Origin: Rheinheimera hassiensis
Lineage (GTDB): Bacteria > Pseudomonadota > Gammaproteobacteria > Enterobacterales > Alteromonadaceae
Assembly: GCF_022436675.1 (NCBI RefSeq)
Contig: NZ_JAKUJZ010000011.1
Location: 1 to 64,000, forward strand
Direction of reading: 5' to 3'
Length of the DNA stretch: 64,000 nt
In this document: positions 40,589 to 49,759 of the stretch, piece after piece
Position numbering within the stretch: the first letter of the stretch is position 1
Layout: each line of letters opens with the position of its first letter
Position numbers and translations under genes: made by a program
Notes under the pieces: generated by a model
What the model was told of the DNA's origin: nothing
The model's database searches: none
The model's input: only the letters and a program-made list of their open reading frames with translations

Positions 40589-43026
40589 GACGCTCTGGTG
40601 GGGATAATGCTGTGGATACTTTGTAGCACTTCATTGCGCAGTAAATGGCTGATTGTGTCTTTTAGCTGATGCAGCTGCGCGGTGGCGCTGACGCGGCTTT
40701 GCTCATCGGTTTGAGTATAGCCGTTGTCTTTAAGTGCATTGAGCAGCGTACTGAACAGTTGTTTGTCGTAGTACTCCGGTGCAGTAATACCGTGCAGGCT
40801 TAACAGGCGCTGCGCCAGATCATGGCTGTGTTTTTCCAACTCTGCGCGGCTTTGCGCGCCCTGGTTTTCTATCAGCTGTAACACCATGGCATAGCGCTGC
40901 AAGGTGTGTTCGGCGTTATTTGCCAGCATACTCAGCATAAAATAACCGTTACTGTGTTGTGTCGGGGCTCGGTACTTTTCGCCGTCGTGCTCAACCAGCC
41001 CGCCGTCAATCAGGCTCTGCAATACACCGCTGCAATAAGTCTCGACCGAACTGATGTCGAGAAACAGCTCTTGTTGCAGCAGAGGATACAATTGCTGCAC
41101 CACCGCATCCAACTGCTGACGGCTGATATCACGTTGATGCAGAATGCTGCTGGCAATAATGGCTGGCAGCATAAATAAATGCAGCACGTTGTTGCGGTAA
41201 TAACTGAGTAATATCGCATTGTTGTCGGTCAGGCTGATTAACTGGCCGAAACTGTCACTGTGCTGCTGCACCTTTTGCAGGCTAAGCGCATGCTCGATTA
41301 ACTGCCCGGCAGACTCTTGCGGCAGTGTCATCTGCCCATGGTAAGGTGCCGCCCGCTGCAGTGCCAGATAGAAGTCAATTTGCTGTTCCAGTTCAGTACG
41401 CGTTAGTGTGTGTTTGTCTGTTGCCAGTAAGCACAGGGCTATCAGATTGATGCTGTTTAGCGCTGCAGCCTGATTAATACGCTGCATCATGTTGTCAGCC
41501 AGCTGCGCAACCACCGGGTTTAGCCAGTGTGGTTTTTGCACTTCCAGCGCGTCTATATCCTGTTTCCAGTCTGGTACGTGCTGGTTCAGATAGTTATTCA
41601 ATGTTACAGGTTCGCCAAAGTTGACATAGCCATAGCCGTAATCACGCAGTTTACGGATGGCTTTTATCACGCCCCAGGCCGATTCCTTCTGCTTGCCGGA
41701 GCCTTTTAATTCGCGCAGGTAAGTGTTCACTTCCATCACATGCTCGTAACCCAGATAAACCGGTACCAGCGTTACCGGCCGCTCTATACCGCGCAACATA
41801 GATTGCAACGTCATTGCCAGCATGCCGGTTTTCGGTTGCAGTAAGCGGCCTGTGCGGCTACGTCCGCCTTCGGTGTAATATTTAATGGAATAGCCTTTGC
41901 TGAACAGCTGGCATAAATATTCACGAAATACCGCAGAATACAGTTTATTGCCGCTGAAACTACGCCGGATAAAAAATGCGCCACCGCGGCGGAATATGGT
42001 GCCGGCAGGCCAGAAATTCAGGTTAATACCGGCAGCAATATGCGGGGGGGCCAGCCCTTGCTGATAAATAACATAGCTTAACAGCAGGTAATCCATATGG
42101 CTGCGATGGCAGGGAATATAGACAATTTCATGGCCTTTTTGTGCCAGGTCACGCAGCATGTCAGCATTATTTACTTTGATGCCGGTGTAGAGTTTATGCC
42201 ATAACCAGCGCAGCACTCTGTCTCCTACGCGTAGCGTCGAAGCCCGGTAGTCGGCGGCAATTTCCAGTAGTAGCTTACGCGCTTCCTGCCGGGCGGCCTT
42301 TACCGGTATGCGCTTGGCTTTGGCTTCATCATCAATGGCTTTTTTCAGCGCGGGAGCCGCCAGCAAAGCATTAAACAACTGTGGGCGGTTAACCAGCTTA
42401 GGCCCGTTTGCAGCCAGGCGCTGGCGATAAAAATGAAAGCGCGACATACGCAGCAGCTTGTGTGCGGTTTGCTCTTCGCTGCCAAACTGCGCCGCCATTT
42501 GCTGTAGCGACACCGGACGGCTAAAACGCACCAGGCTATGGCGGCCGGATACCAGCACAATTAACAGTTTTGCCAGCCAGTTAGGCGCATGTGCTTCGCC
42601 TATCAGGCCTTTAATGCTGTTTTCCTTACCCGGTGCCCGGCCCCACAATAGTGATACGGGTATTAACTGGGCGTTTAATGCGGGATCAGCCAGATGGGCT
42701 TGTAGCAATGCCTGGCCTTGAGCTAAAGCCGTGGTTTTGCCGCGTTTAAATAGCAGAGTATGCGGTTTTTCAAGAAATAAGGTACGGGGATGGATGCTGC
42801 CGTTCAGGCTGACATTGTCATTCGGATCCGGCAGGGCCAGTTTGTCACAAATACGTCTTATTGCCGCCAGATCTGCGGCAGACTCAGTAGTGCAGATATA
42901 AAACAGCGGGCGGCTGGTATCCAGCGCCAGCTCGGCAACCGGTTGCTCCGGAACGACTTTGTACTTAAGCAACGGCCACATCGGCCATTTTAACAAGGTA
43001 GCAAACAACTTAACTGGCCGAAACAT
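40585..43026 (-). CDS. plsB: Glycerol-3-phosphate acyltransferase PlsB
   Basis: Membrane-bound enzyme that acylates glycerol-3-phosphate at position 1, the first step of phospholipid synthesis; 813 residues (E. coli 807). The acyltransferase motif H-x4-D is [14 protein letters not shown]. Motif II-like [26 protein letters not shown] and motif [23 protein letters not shown] are also present, and block IV lies in LVPVYLGYE. Frame extension to 43221 is possible, but the ATG at 43026 with GGGGGTCAGG upstream fits. It is divergent from lexA, a conserved neighbourhood in which E. coli has dgkA next to lexA. Confidence 0.97.
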   Translation of the reverse strand: MFRPVKLFATLLKWPMWPLLKYKVVPEQPVAELALDTSRPLFYICTTESAADLAAIRRICDKLALPDPNDNVSLNGSIHPRTLFLEKPHTLLFKRGKTTALAQGQALLQAHLADPALNAQLIPVSLLWGRAPGKENSIKGLIGEAHAPNWLAKLLIVLVSGRHSLVRFSRPVSLQQMAAQFGSEEQTAHKLLRMSRFHFYRQRLAANGPKLVNRPQLFNALLAAPALKKAIDDEAKAKRIPVKAARQEARKLLLEIAADYRASTLRVGDRVLRWLWHKLYTGIKVNNADMLRDLAQKGHEIVYIPCHRSHMDYLLLSYVIYQQGLAPPHIAAGINLNFWPAGTIFRRGGAFFIRRSFSGNKLYSAVFREYLCQLFSKGYSIKYYTEGGRSRTGRLLQPKTGMLAMTLQSMLRGIERPVTLVPVYLGYEHVMEVNTYLRELKGSGKQKESAWGVIKAIRKLRDYGYGYVNFGEPVTLNNYLNQHVPDWKQDIDALEVQKPHWLNPVVAQLADNMMQRINQAAALNSINLIALCLLATDKHTLTRTELEQQIDFYLALQRAAPYHGQMTLPQESAGQLIEHALSLQKVQQHSDSFGQLISLTDNNAILLSYYRNNVLHLFMLPAIIASSILHQRDISRQQLDAVVQQLYPLLQQELFLDISSVETYCSGVLQSLIDGGLVEHDGEKYRAPTQHSNGYFMLSMLANNAEHTLQRYAMVLQLIENQGAQSRAELEKHSHDLAQRLLSLHGITAPEYYDKQLFSTLLNALKDNGYTQTDEQSRVSATAQLHQLKDTISHLLRNEVLQSIHSIIPTRAS

Positions 43027-43102
43027 ACCTGACCCCCTGGAAAAAAGGCGCTTAGCATAACATGGAAGCGTTAGCTGGAAAATTGCAGGCGTTAGCCCAC
43101 GC

Positions 43103-43130
43103 TTGCATTTGCACTTTGGCTGTATATACT
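43103..43130 (+). promoter_or_regulatory. lexA promoter
   Basis: A -35-like TTGCAT (43103-43108) and a -10 TATACT (43125-43130) are 16 bases apart, with a TG two bases ahead of the -10 region. The LexA box covers the -10, so bound LexA would block RNA polymerase. Confidence 0.6.
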
Positions 43131-43135
43131 GACAG
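43120..43135 (+). promoter_or_regulatory. LexA operator (SOS box)
   Basis: CTGTATATACTGACAG fits CTGT-N8-ACAG exactly and differs by one base from the first E. coli lexA box as I recall it. A degenerate second box CTGTACAGGTAACCAG lies at 43142-43157, 22 bases further on, echoing the two-box arrangement of E. coli lexA. Confidence 0.92.
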
Positions 43136-43161
43136 TATTCACTGTACAGGTAACCAGCACT

Positions 43162-43779
43162 ATGAGACCTCTGACACCAAGACAGGCAGAAATTCTGCAA
43201 TTGATAAAAACCTATCAGCAAGACAGCGGCATGCCACCGACCCGGGCAGAAATTGCCCAGCAGTTAGGCTTTAAGTCGGCAAATGCGGCTGAAGAGCACT
43301 TAAAGGCGCTGGCAAAAAAGGGCGTAATTGAAATGATGCCAGGTACGTCCCGTGGCATTCGTTTGGTAGACACCGACGAGCCGGAACAACTGGGCTTGCC
43401 GCTGATTGGTAAAGTGGCAGCAGGCCAGCCAATACTGGCAACAGAGCATGTGCAGGATTATTATCAGGTAGATGCCAGCCTGTTTAAACCTCATGCTGAT
43501 TTTCTGCTACGGGTGCAGGGCATGAGTATGCAGGATATTGGTATTCTGGACGGTGACTTGCTGGCTGTGCATAAAACAGCTCAGGCGCAGCCTGGCCAGG
43601 TTATTGTGGCGCGTGTTGATGAAGAAGTTACCGTAAAACGGTTTCAACGCGACGGCAATACCGTATTACTGCAACCGGAAAATAAAAATTTTGATGTGAT
43701 TAAAGTAGACTTACGTGCTCAGCATTTTGCCGTTGAAGGCTTGGCTGTAGGCGTTATCCGTAACGGCAGTTGGTTATAA
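43162..43779 (+). CDS. lexA: SOS repressor LexA
   Basis: Transcriptional repressor and self-cleaving serine protease, 205 residues. The N-terminal winged helix has [33 protein letters not shown]. The Ala-Gly cleavage site is KVAAGQP, the catalytic Ser is in [14 protein letters not shown], and the Lys is in [11 protein letters not shown]. RecA filaments trigger cleavage and SOS induction. It is autoregulated through the boxes upstream. No sulA-type gene follows; a hairpin ends the transcript and the cox cluster starts later. Confidence 0.98.
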   Translation: MRPLTPRQAEILQLIKTYQQDSGMPPTRAEIAQQLGFKSANAAEEHLKALAKKGVIEMMPGTSRGIRLVDTDEPEQLGLPLIGKVAAGQPILATEHVQDYYQVDASLFKPHADFLLRVQGMSMQDIGILDGDLLAVHKTAQAQPGQVIVARVDEEVTVKRFQRDGNTVLLQPENKNFDVIKVDLRAQHFAVEGLAVGVIRNGSWL

Positions 43780-44086
43780 TTTGTACTAACCTCAATAAGT
43801 TATTTGTTAACGAGCGCTGGTATGACCACTAAGGTTTGCCGGCGCTTTTGTTATTTAGGGGTTTACACTGAGGCCGATTTGGATAATTCTTAGGCTGAAA
43901 CTGATTAAAAAATAACAACAGGGTCAGTTTTTGGTTTCAGCGCTAGCCCCGAAACCACGGTTAATAATAACAATAATAAACTGATGAAACTTCATACATG
44001 GGTTCGGTGTGGGTGGGTAAGAACCGTGTAGTACTGTGTACTTAGTTTCTGCAGTTTGCTTTGCAAAATGACAGAGGAGAAGTCCA
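43780..44086. other. Intergenic region before the cox cluster
   Basis: It begins with the lexA terminator-like hairpin. It then holds AT-rich sequence and a short inverted repeat GGTTTC/GAAACC (43933-43938 with 43951-43956), and ends with the GAGGAG ribosome site of coxB. The cox promoter must lie here, but I see no convincing -35/-10 pair or regulator site. Confidence 0.5.
43813..43849 (+). terminator. Probable lexA terminator
   Basis: AGCGCTGG (43813-43820) pairs with CCGGCGCT (43839-43846), seven Watson-Crick pairs plus one G-T, and is followed by TTT. The 18-base loop makes it a moderate candidate. Confidence 0.55.
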
Positions 44087-45229
44087 GTGACGAAAACGCG
44101 TAGTCTTCGTTGGTCGCTGCCAACCCTGCTTTTAGCTGCAACAGTTGATGCAACCGATATGCCCTTGAATATGACCAAGGGCGTAACAGAAATCAGTCAG
44201 CAGGTATATGACTTGCATATGACCATTTTCTGGATTTGTTGTGTAATTGGTGCAGTGGTGTTCGGGATCATGTTCTGGTCTATCGTTCGCCATCGAAAAG
44301 CGCGGGGTGTGCAGCCTGCCCAATTCCATGAAAGCACCAAAGTAGAAATACTCTGGACCGCTATACCGGTATTAATTCTGATCGTTATGGCCATTCCGGC
44401 CACCAAAACACTTATTGCAATGGAAGACACCACAGAGGCAGACGTCACTGTGTTAGTTACCGGCTCGCAGTGGAAATGGCACTATAAATACCTCGATAAC
44501 GATGTTGAATTTTACTCTTTGTTGGCCACGCCCAAAGAGCAAATTATCAACAGGTTTGCTAAAGGAGATAACTACCTGCTGGAAGTTGACCGGCCGCTGG
44601 TGATCCCCACCGGCAAAAAAGTGCGTTTTCTGATGACCTCTGATGATGTGATCCACTCCTGGTGGGTACCCGCCTTCGCTGTTAAAAAAGATGCCAACCC
44701 CGGCTTTATTAACGAAGCCTGGGCCCGGGTAGATGAGCCCGGTGTTTATCGCGGCCAGTGCGCTGAGCTATGCGGTAAAGATCACGGTTTTATGCCCATA
44801 GTAGTGATTGCCAAGAGCCCGGCTGACTATGAGCAGTGGGTGAATGGCGAAGCTGAGCGGATTGCAAAAGCAAAAGCTGAAGAGCAAGAACTCCTGGCAA
44901 TGAACATGAGTATGGAAGAGCTGATGAGCGTAGGTGAGCGCACTTATACCGCCTATTGTGCAGCTTGCCACCAACCTAATGGTGAAGGTTTACCAGGCAT
45001 TTTCCCTGCGCTTAAAGGCAGCGCTTTGGCGCTGGAGAATATACCCGGCCATATTGATATTGTGCTTAACGGAAAGACCGGTACTGCCATGCAAGCGTAT
45101 GCCAAACAGCTGAGTTTAAAAGAAATTGCTGCAGTAATTACCTACGAGCGTAATGCCTGGGGCAACAATACCGGCGAACTGGTGCAAGCCGCTGATGTGC
45201 ACGCAGTGATGCAAGGTAAAGGGGAATAA
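44087..45229 (+). CDS. coxB: Cytochrome c oxidase subunit II with fused cytochrome c domain
   Basis: A 380-residue CuA subunit. Two membrane helices (about 45-70 and 90-112) precede the cupredoxin domain. The CuA ligands are in RGQCAELCGKDHGFMP, with the upstream His in DDVIHSWWVP. The C-terminal ~100 residues form a cytochrome c with YCAACHQPNGEG (CxxCH) and a Met ligand probably in TAMQAY, so this is a caa3/cbaa3-like fused subunit. The GTG start has GAGGAG seven bases before it. It takes electrons from cytochrome c and opens the coxB-coxA-ctaG-coxC operon. Confidence 0.97.
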   Translation: MTKTRSLRWSLPTLLLAATVDATDMPLNMTKGVTEISQQVYDLHMTIFWICCVIGAVVFGIMFWSIVRHRKARGVQPAQFHESTKVEILWTAIPVLILIVMAIPATKTLIAMEDTTEADVTVLVTGSQWKWHYKYLDNDVEFYSLLATPKEQIINRFAKGDNYLLEVDRPLVIPTGKKVRFLMTSDDVIHSWWVPAFAVKKDANPGFINEAWARVDEPGVYRGQCAELCGKDHGFMPIVVIAKSPADYEQWVNGEAERIAKAKAEEQELLAMNMSMEELMSVGERTYTAYCAACHQPNGEGLPGIFPALKGSALALENIPGHIDIVLNGKTGTAMQAYAKQLSLKEIAAVITYERNAWGNNTGELVQAADVHAVMQGKGE

Positions 45230-45232
45230 CCA

Positions 45233-46816
45233 ATGAGTGCAGTAGTAACAGATCATGAGCACGAGCATCATGACCATAAACCCGCCGGCATAAAGCGCTG
45301 GTTATATACCACCAATCATAAAGACATCGGCACCATGTATCTGGTGTTTGCGCTGATTATGTTTTTTATCGGCGGTGCTATGGCGATGGTGATCCGCGCT
45401 GAGTTGTTTCAACCCGGAATGCAGTTTGTTGAACCTAACTTTTTTAACCAGATGACCACAGTACATGGCCTGATCATGGTATTTGGTGCGGTAATGCCGG
45501 CCTTTACCGGACTGGCAAACTGGATGATACCGATGATGATTGGTGCTCCGGATATGGCATTGCCGCGGATGAATAACTGGAGTTTCTGGATCCTGCCGTT
45601 TGCGTTTTTAATCCTGCTGATGTCGCTGTTTATGCCGGGCGGCGGACCCAGTTTCGGCTGGACTTTCTACGCACCGTTATCAACCACCTATAGCGGCGAC
45701 AGTACGGCGTTGTTTGTGTTTTCAGTGCACATTATGGGTATCTCGTCCATCATGGGTGCCATTAACGTTATCGTGACCATCTTTAACCTGCGTGCACCGG
45801 GCATGACCTGGATGAAAATGCCATTGTTTGTCTGGACCTGGCTGATTACCGCCTTCCTGCTGATTATGGTCATGCCGGTGTTAGCGGGTGTGGTGACGAT
45901 GGTTCTGACCGATAAATACTTTGGTACCAGTTTCTTTGATGCTGCCGGTGGCGGCGACCCGGTGCTGTTTCAGCATATTTTCTGGTTTTTCGGCCATCCT
46001 GAAGTGTACATTATGATTTTACCGGCCTTCGGTATCGTCTCCAGCATAGTGCCCACTTTTGCCCGCAAACCGCTGTTTGGCTATGCCTCTATGGTGTATG
46101 CCACCTCCAGTATTGCGCTGCTGTCATTCCTGGTCTGGGCGCACCATATGTTTACCACTGGTATGCCGGTAGCGGGGGCGTTGTTCTTTATGTATTGCAC
46201 CATGCTGATAGCCGTGCCGACCGGGGTAAAAGTATTTAACTGGGTGGCGACTATGTGGCGCGGTGCCATGACGTTTGAAGTGCCAATGATGTTTGCACTG
46301 GCGTTTATCGTGCTGTTTACCATTGGCGGATTCTCCGGCCTGATGTTGGCGATTACTCCGGCCGATTTCCAGTACCACGATACCTATTTTGTCGTAGCGC
46401 ATTTCCACTATGTGCTGGTAACCGGAGCAGTGTTCTCGATTATTGCTGCGGCCTACTATTGGTTGCCCAAGTGGACCGGGCATATGTATGACGAGAAGCT
46501 TGGGCAATGGCATTTCTGGTGCTCACTGATCTCGGTAAACATGCTGTTTTTCCCGATGCACTTTGTCGGCCTGGCAGGCATGCCGCGGCGTATCCCGGAT
46601 TATGCGCTGCAGTTTGCTGATTTTAATGCCTTTATCAGTATTGGTGGCTTTCTGTTTGGCGCCTCGCAGCTGATTTTCGTCTGGGTGCTGGTCAAATGTG
46701 CCCGAGGTGGTAAAAAAGCGACAGCGCAGGTATGGGAAGGTGCCGAAGGTTTGGAGTGGGAAGTACCCTCTCCCGCGCCATACCACACCTTTGAAACGCC
46801 ACCGGTAATTAAGTAG
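45233..46816 (+). CDS. coxA: Cytochrome c oxidase subunit I
   Basis: A 527-residue catalytic subunit with twelve membrane helices and the haem a, haem a3 and CuB sites. Landmarks: haem a His in TTVHGLIMVF; CuB/active-site HPEVYIMILPAFG with the cross-linked His-Tyr pair; two further CuB His in WAHHMFTTG; and haem ligands in VVAHFHYVLVTGAVF. The D-channel Asp lies near NWMIPMMIGAPDMALPRMNNWSFW. An N-terminal His-rich stretch (DHEHEHHDHK) is unusual and may bind metal. It starts three bases after coxB. Confidence 0.98.
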   Translation: MSAVVTDHEHEHHDHKPAGIKRWLYTTNHKDIGTMYLVFALIMFFIGGAMAMVIRAELFQPGMQFVEPNFFNQMTTVHGLIMVFGAVMPAFTGLANWMIPMMIGAPDMALPRMNNWSFWILPFAFLILLMSLFMPGGGPSFGWTFYAPLSTTYSGDSTALFVFSVHIMGISSIMGAINVIVTIFNLRAPGMTWMKMPLFVWTWLITAFLLIMVMPVLAGVVTMVLTDKYFGTSFFDAAGGGDPVLFQHIFWFFGHPEVYIMILPAFGIVSSIVPTFARKPLFGYASMVYATSSIALLSFLVWAHHMFTTGMPVAGALFFMYCTMLIAVPTGVKVFNWVATMWRGAMTFEVPMMFALAFIVLFTIGGFSGLMLAITPADFQYHDTYFVVAHFHYVLVTGAVFSIIAAAYYWLPKWTGHMYDEKLGQWHFWCSLISVNMLFFPMHFVGLAGMPRRIPDYALQFADFNAFISIGGFLFGASQLIFVWVLVKCARGGKKATAQVWEGAEGLEWEVPSPAPYHTFETPPVIK

Positions 46817-46825
46817 GAGCGCTTT

Positions 46826-47386
46826 ATGGCACTAAAACATAAATCGTTAACCTTTAAGCTGGCTGTAATAGCGTTGGCGATGTTTGGTTTTGGTTTTGCG
46901 CTGGTGCCGTTATATGACGTGTTCTGCGATCTGACCGGCTTAAATGGTAAAACCGCTGTCACAGCAGCCAGTGCAGATGCGGCACTGATTGATACCAGCC
47001 GTGAAGTGGTGATTGAGTTTATTGCCCGGCCAAACAAAGAAATGCCCTGGGTGTTTAAGCCAGAAGTACGCCGTATGACGGTGCACCCCGGTGAGATTCA
47101 TATTATGAATTATCTGGCGGAAAACCCAACGGGGCGCATGATTGTTGGCCAGGCGGTACCATCAGTATCACCCGGTCAGGCCGCGTTGTACTTTCATAAA
47201 ATAGAGTGTTTTTGCTTTACCCAGCAGCAGTTAGCGGGCGGTAAAAACATGCTGATGCCGTTACAGTTTTATGTCGACCCGGCACTACCCAGTCAGTTTT
47301 CCACCATTACGCTGTCGTATACGTTGTATGACGTAACCAGTGCCTGGACCGGTGATGCTGCTGCGTCGTCACAACTTGGGGAATAA
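46826..47386 (+). CDS. ctaG: Cytochrome c oxidase assembly protein Cox11
   Basis: A 186-residue copper chaperone that delivers CuB to subunit I. One N-terminal membrane helix (LAVIALAMFGFGFALVPLYDVFCDLTG) is followed by a periplasmic beta domain with the copper-binding HKIECFCFTQQQLAGG (CxC). The family's ENPTGRMIVGQAVPSVSPGQAALYF is intact. TAGGAG precedes the ATG. It lies between coxA and coxC, the usual position. Confidence 0.96.
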   Translation: MALKHKSLTFKLAVIALAMFGFGFALVPLYDVFCDLTGLNGKTAVTAASADAALIDTSREVVIEFIARPNKEMPWVFKPEVRRMTVHPGEIHIMNYLAENPTGRMIVGQAVPSVSPGQAALYFHKIECFCFTQQQLAGGKNMLMPLQFYVDPALPSQFSTITLSYTLYDVTSAWTGDAAASSQLGE

Positions 47387-47387
47387 C

Positions 47388-48266
47388 ATGAGTAAAACTT
47401 ACGAAAAATATTATGTTCCCGCCCAAAGCCCATGGCCGATAGTCGGGGCTGTGGCGCTGTTTTTAATTGCCTTTGGCGCAGGTAACTATGTTAATGAAGT
47501 AACCAGGCAACAACCGGGTTTTGGCGGCTATATGCTGGCAGCGGGCTTTGTTGTACTGATTTTTATGCTGTTTGGCTGGTTTAAAAACGTTATTGATGAA
47601 TCGATGAGTGGTTTATACAGTGCGCAGATGGACCGCTCATTCCGCCAGGGTATGAGCTGGTTTATTGTCTCTGAAGTCATGTTTTTTATGGCGTTCTTCG
47701 GGGCCTTGTTCTACGGCCGGGTAATAGCACTGGACTGGCTTAGCGGTGGCAGTAATAACGCCATGACGTTTGAAATTTTGTGGCCAAGCTTTGAAGCGAT
47801 GTGGCCGCTAGTGAAAACACCGGGTGGCATTGAAACACAGGCTATGCCTGCTACCGGCTTACCGCTGATTAATACCGCTATTCTGGTTATTTCCTCTGTT
47901 ACGCTGCATTTTGCCCACACCGGGCTGGAGCAGAATAAACGCGGCCAGTTAAAAATAATGTTATTGGTAACTTTATTGCTGGGTGCAACTTTCCTTGGTT
48001 TACAGGTGTATGAGTATATCCATGCTTACCGTGATTTGGGGTTAACACTGGCATCTGGTTTTTACGGTAATACGTTCTTTTTGCTGACAGGCTTTCACGG
48101 TATGCATGTCACGCTGGGGGCCATTATTTTGCTGTTTGTATTTTTCCGGGTACTGAAAGGCCATTTCACGCCAGAAAAACACTTCGCGTTTCAGGCGGCG
48201 GCCTGGTATTGGCACTTTGTTGATGTGGTATGGCTGTGCCTGTATGTATTTGTCTATGTGATCTGA
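47388..48266 (+). CDS. coxC: Cytochrome c oxidase subunit III
   Basis: A 292-residue membrane subunit with seven helices that stabilises the oxidase. The N-terminal YYVPAQSPWPIVGAVALF, the acidic SEVMFFMAFFGALFY helix and the C-terminal AAAWYWHFVDVVWLCLYVFVYVI are family marks. The ATG at 47388 is two bases after the ctaG stop. Its stop is followed two bases later by the end of the antisense DUF2909 gene. Confidence 0.97.
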   Translation: MSKTYEKYYVPAQSPWPIVGAVALFLIAFGAGNYVNEVTRQQPGFGGYMLAAGFVVLIFMLFGWFKNVIDESMSGLYSAQMDRSFRQGMSWFIVSEVMFFMAFFGALFYGRVIALDWLSGGSNNAMTFEILWPSFEAMWPLVKTPGGIETQAMPATGLPLINTAILVISSVTLHFAHTGLEQNKRGQLKIMLLVTLLLGATFLGLQVYEYIHAYRDLGLTLASGFYGNTFFLLTGFHGMHVTLGAIILLFVFFRVLKGHFTPEKHFAFQAAAWYWHFVDVVWLCLYVFVYVI

Positions 48267-48268
48267 TG

Positions 48269-48478
48269 CTAGTAAGGCCTGGGGTTTTGGTCTAAAAACC
48301 CCAGCGCCTGCGCGATAAAAATCAGTATCAGCACCAGGGCAGAAAACATGACACGGCGACCAAGATAACGGGACATTTTCACCTCTGGCTGAGGTTGTCG
48401 CAGCATCACCAGCCCTGCACGCACCAGATTAGCAATAATAAAAAGTAGTAGCGCTATGATAATAATTTTAAGCAACAT
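48269..48478 (-). CDS. DUF2909 twin-transmembrane protein
   Basis: A 69-residue membrane protein with two helices (IIIIALLLFIIANLVRAGLVM and FSALVLILIFIAQALGFL) separated by a short basic loop RYLGRRV. The DUF2909 family is commonly found in gammaproteobacterial cox clusters on the opposite strand, as here, which hints at a role in oxidase assembly or regulation, but none is shown. A 10-bp hairpin CTGGGGTTTT/AAAACCCCAG (48279-48304) lies within its 3' end. It is convergent with coxC and divergent from the SURF1 gene. Confidence 0.8.
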   Translation of the reverse strand: MLLKIIIIALLLFIIANLVRAGLVMLRQPQPEVKMSRYLGRRVMFSALVLILIFIAQALGFLDQNPRPY

Positions 48479-48504
48479 CAGTCACATTCTCCGGGGTAGG
48501 TTTT

Positions 48505-49236
48505 ATGCGCGTTAAGCTGGCTAACCAGGTTTTCGCACTTAATACGCTGTGGGTCATCCTCACTTTGACGGCTTTTGCCATTTTAATCAACTTGTCCTGG
48601 TGGCAGTTAAGCCGTGCCGGTGAAAAAACCGAGCAACTTGCACGGTTGGCGCAATTACAGGCAGATGGGGCTATCGCACCTGCGGATTTAGCCTTGCTGG
48701 CGGCTACCGATATTGACGGAGTGCCGCTAAAAGGCCAGGCCAGTTGGCTGGCGCCTTATATCTGGTTGCTGGACAACCAGATTGTTAACGGCAGAGTGGG
48801 GTACGATGTAATAGTTCCGGTGCAAGCGGCGGGTATGGCCCGGCCATTGCTGGTCAATCTGGGTTGGATGGCTGGGGCGGACAGCCGTGAAACACTGCCG
48901 CAACTTGAGATTGCCAATGAGTTTGTGCTGGACGGTTTACTGCGTACCAAGGTAGATGGCCTGATGTTGCTGGGCCAGAATGCTGAAGATCATGGCCAGT
49001 GGCCGATGCGGATCCAGCAGATAGATTATGCCGCTCTGGCACAGCAAAGCGGCCATGATCTTTATCCGGCGTTGCTGTACCAACAAGATGCCAGTGATTT
49101 TATACCGCATTATCAGCCAGTTGTATTATCACCAGAGAAACATCGTGGCTATGCACTGCAGTGGTTTTTACTGGCCGTTGCCGTAGTGGGTGTAGCTTTG
49201 GCGGCCAGCCATCAGGGGAAAGCAAAACATGAATAA
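48505..49236 (+). CDS. SURF1 family oxidase assembly protein
   Basis: A 243-residue inner-membrane protein with one helix near each end (WVILTLTAFAILINLSWWQLSRA and QWFLLAVAVVGVALAAS) and a periplasmic domain between. WWQLxRxxEK and the LVNLGWMAG motif are SURF1 hallmarks. It helps place haem A into subunit I. GGGGTAGG precedes the ATG, and its end overlaps the next gene by eight bases. Confidence 0.93.
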   Translation: MRVKLANQVFALNTLWVILTLTAFAILINLSWWQLSRAGEKTEQLARLAQLQADGAIAPADLALLAATDIDGVPLKGQASWLAPYIWLLDNQIVNGRVGYDVIVPVQAAGMARPLLVNLGWMAGADSRETLPQLEIANEFVLDGLLRTKVDGLMLLGQNAEDHGQWPMRIQQIDYAALAQQSGHDLYPALLYQQDASDFIPHYQPVVLSPEKHRGYALQWFLLAVAVVGVALAASHQGKAKHE

Positions 49237-49741
49237 GAAAAAATTTCTGCTGTTATTTGTCTTGTGTTGCGCGCTGCCATTGCTGGCTGCCAAGCTGGTG
49301 CTGGAATTTGGCTGGTTTAATCGTGGTGTTTCCAGTAACGGCGAGTGGCAGCAAACTGAAGTATTTCTGTTAAGCAAAACTAATGTTAAAGCACATTGGC
49401 GGCTGGCTGTTGCGCCGAAAGCCGAGTGCGATAAGCCGTGTCAGCAGGCGTTATTTACCATCCAGCAACTTTATGTCGGGTTAGGGCGCAAGCAGGTGCA
49501 AGTTGAACCTGTGCTGATAAGTGAATATAGCGTGCCAAAAGATTACACAACCTTTAGCCGTCACAGCGCTTTGCAGCCTGTGCCCGCAGCGTTACAGGGC
49601 CGTATTTTGCTGATCGACCAGCAAGGATTGGTACTGCTGAGTTATCCGGTACCGCTGATGCAAACTGAACTGGCCGGTACAGCCAGAGCTATCCGGCAGG
49701 ATTTACTTAAGCTGCTTAACTATGATCGGACTAGCGTATGA
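49229..49741 (+). CDS. Uncharacterised cox-cluster protein with N-terminal membrane helix
   Basis: A 170-residue protein with one N-terminal helix (FLLLFVLCCALPLLAAKLVLEFG) and a periplasmic remainder. A Cys pair in AECDKPCQQALF and the later RILLIDQQGLVLLSYP give it a thioredoxin-like or SCO-like flavour, but the CxxC-type site is spaced C-x3-C. It resembles small proteins found between SURF1 and haem A synthase in many gammaproteobacterial cox clusters, presumably assembly factors. Its last bases are part of an 18-bp tandem duplication that spans the start of ctaA. Confidence 0.65.
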   Translation: MNKKKFLLLFVLCCALPLLAAKLVLEFGWFNRGVSSNGEWQQTEVFLLSKTNVKAHWRLAVAPKAECDKPCQQALFTIQQLYVGLGRKQVQVEPVLISEYSVPKDYTTFSRHSALQPVPAALQGRILLIDQQGLVLLSYPVPLMQTELAGTARAIRQDLLKLLNYDRTSV

Positions 49742-49759
49742 GACCGGACCAGCGTATGA
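49724..49759 (+). repeat. 18-bp tandem duplication over the ctaA start
   Basis: Two adjacent 18-base units (49724-49741 and 49742-49759) differ at two positions; both end in GCGTATGA. Each therefore carries an ATG in the ctaA frame, at 49738 and 49756. The first overlaps the stop codon of the preceding gene. Confidence 0.9.

Noticed and set aside
42345-42721. Small open frames on both strands inside plsB
   Set aside because: They lie in a region where plsB has intact family sequence and show no independent signals.
43925-43960. Possible transcription factor palindrome GGTTTC/GAAACC before coxB
   Set aside because: Six-base arms with a 12-base loop are too weak to call, and they match no regulator consensus I know.
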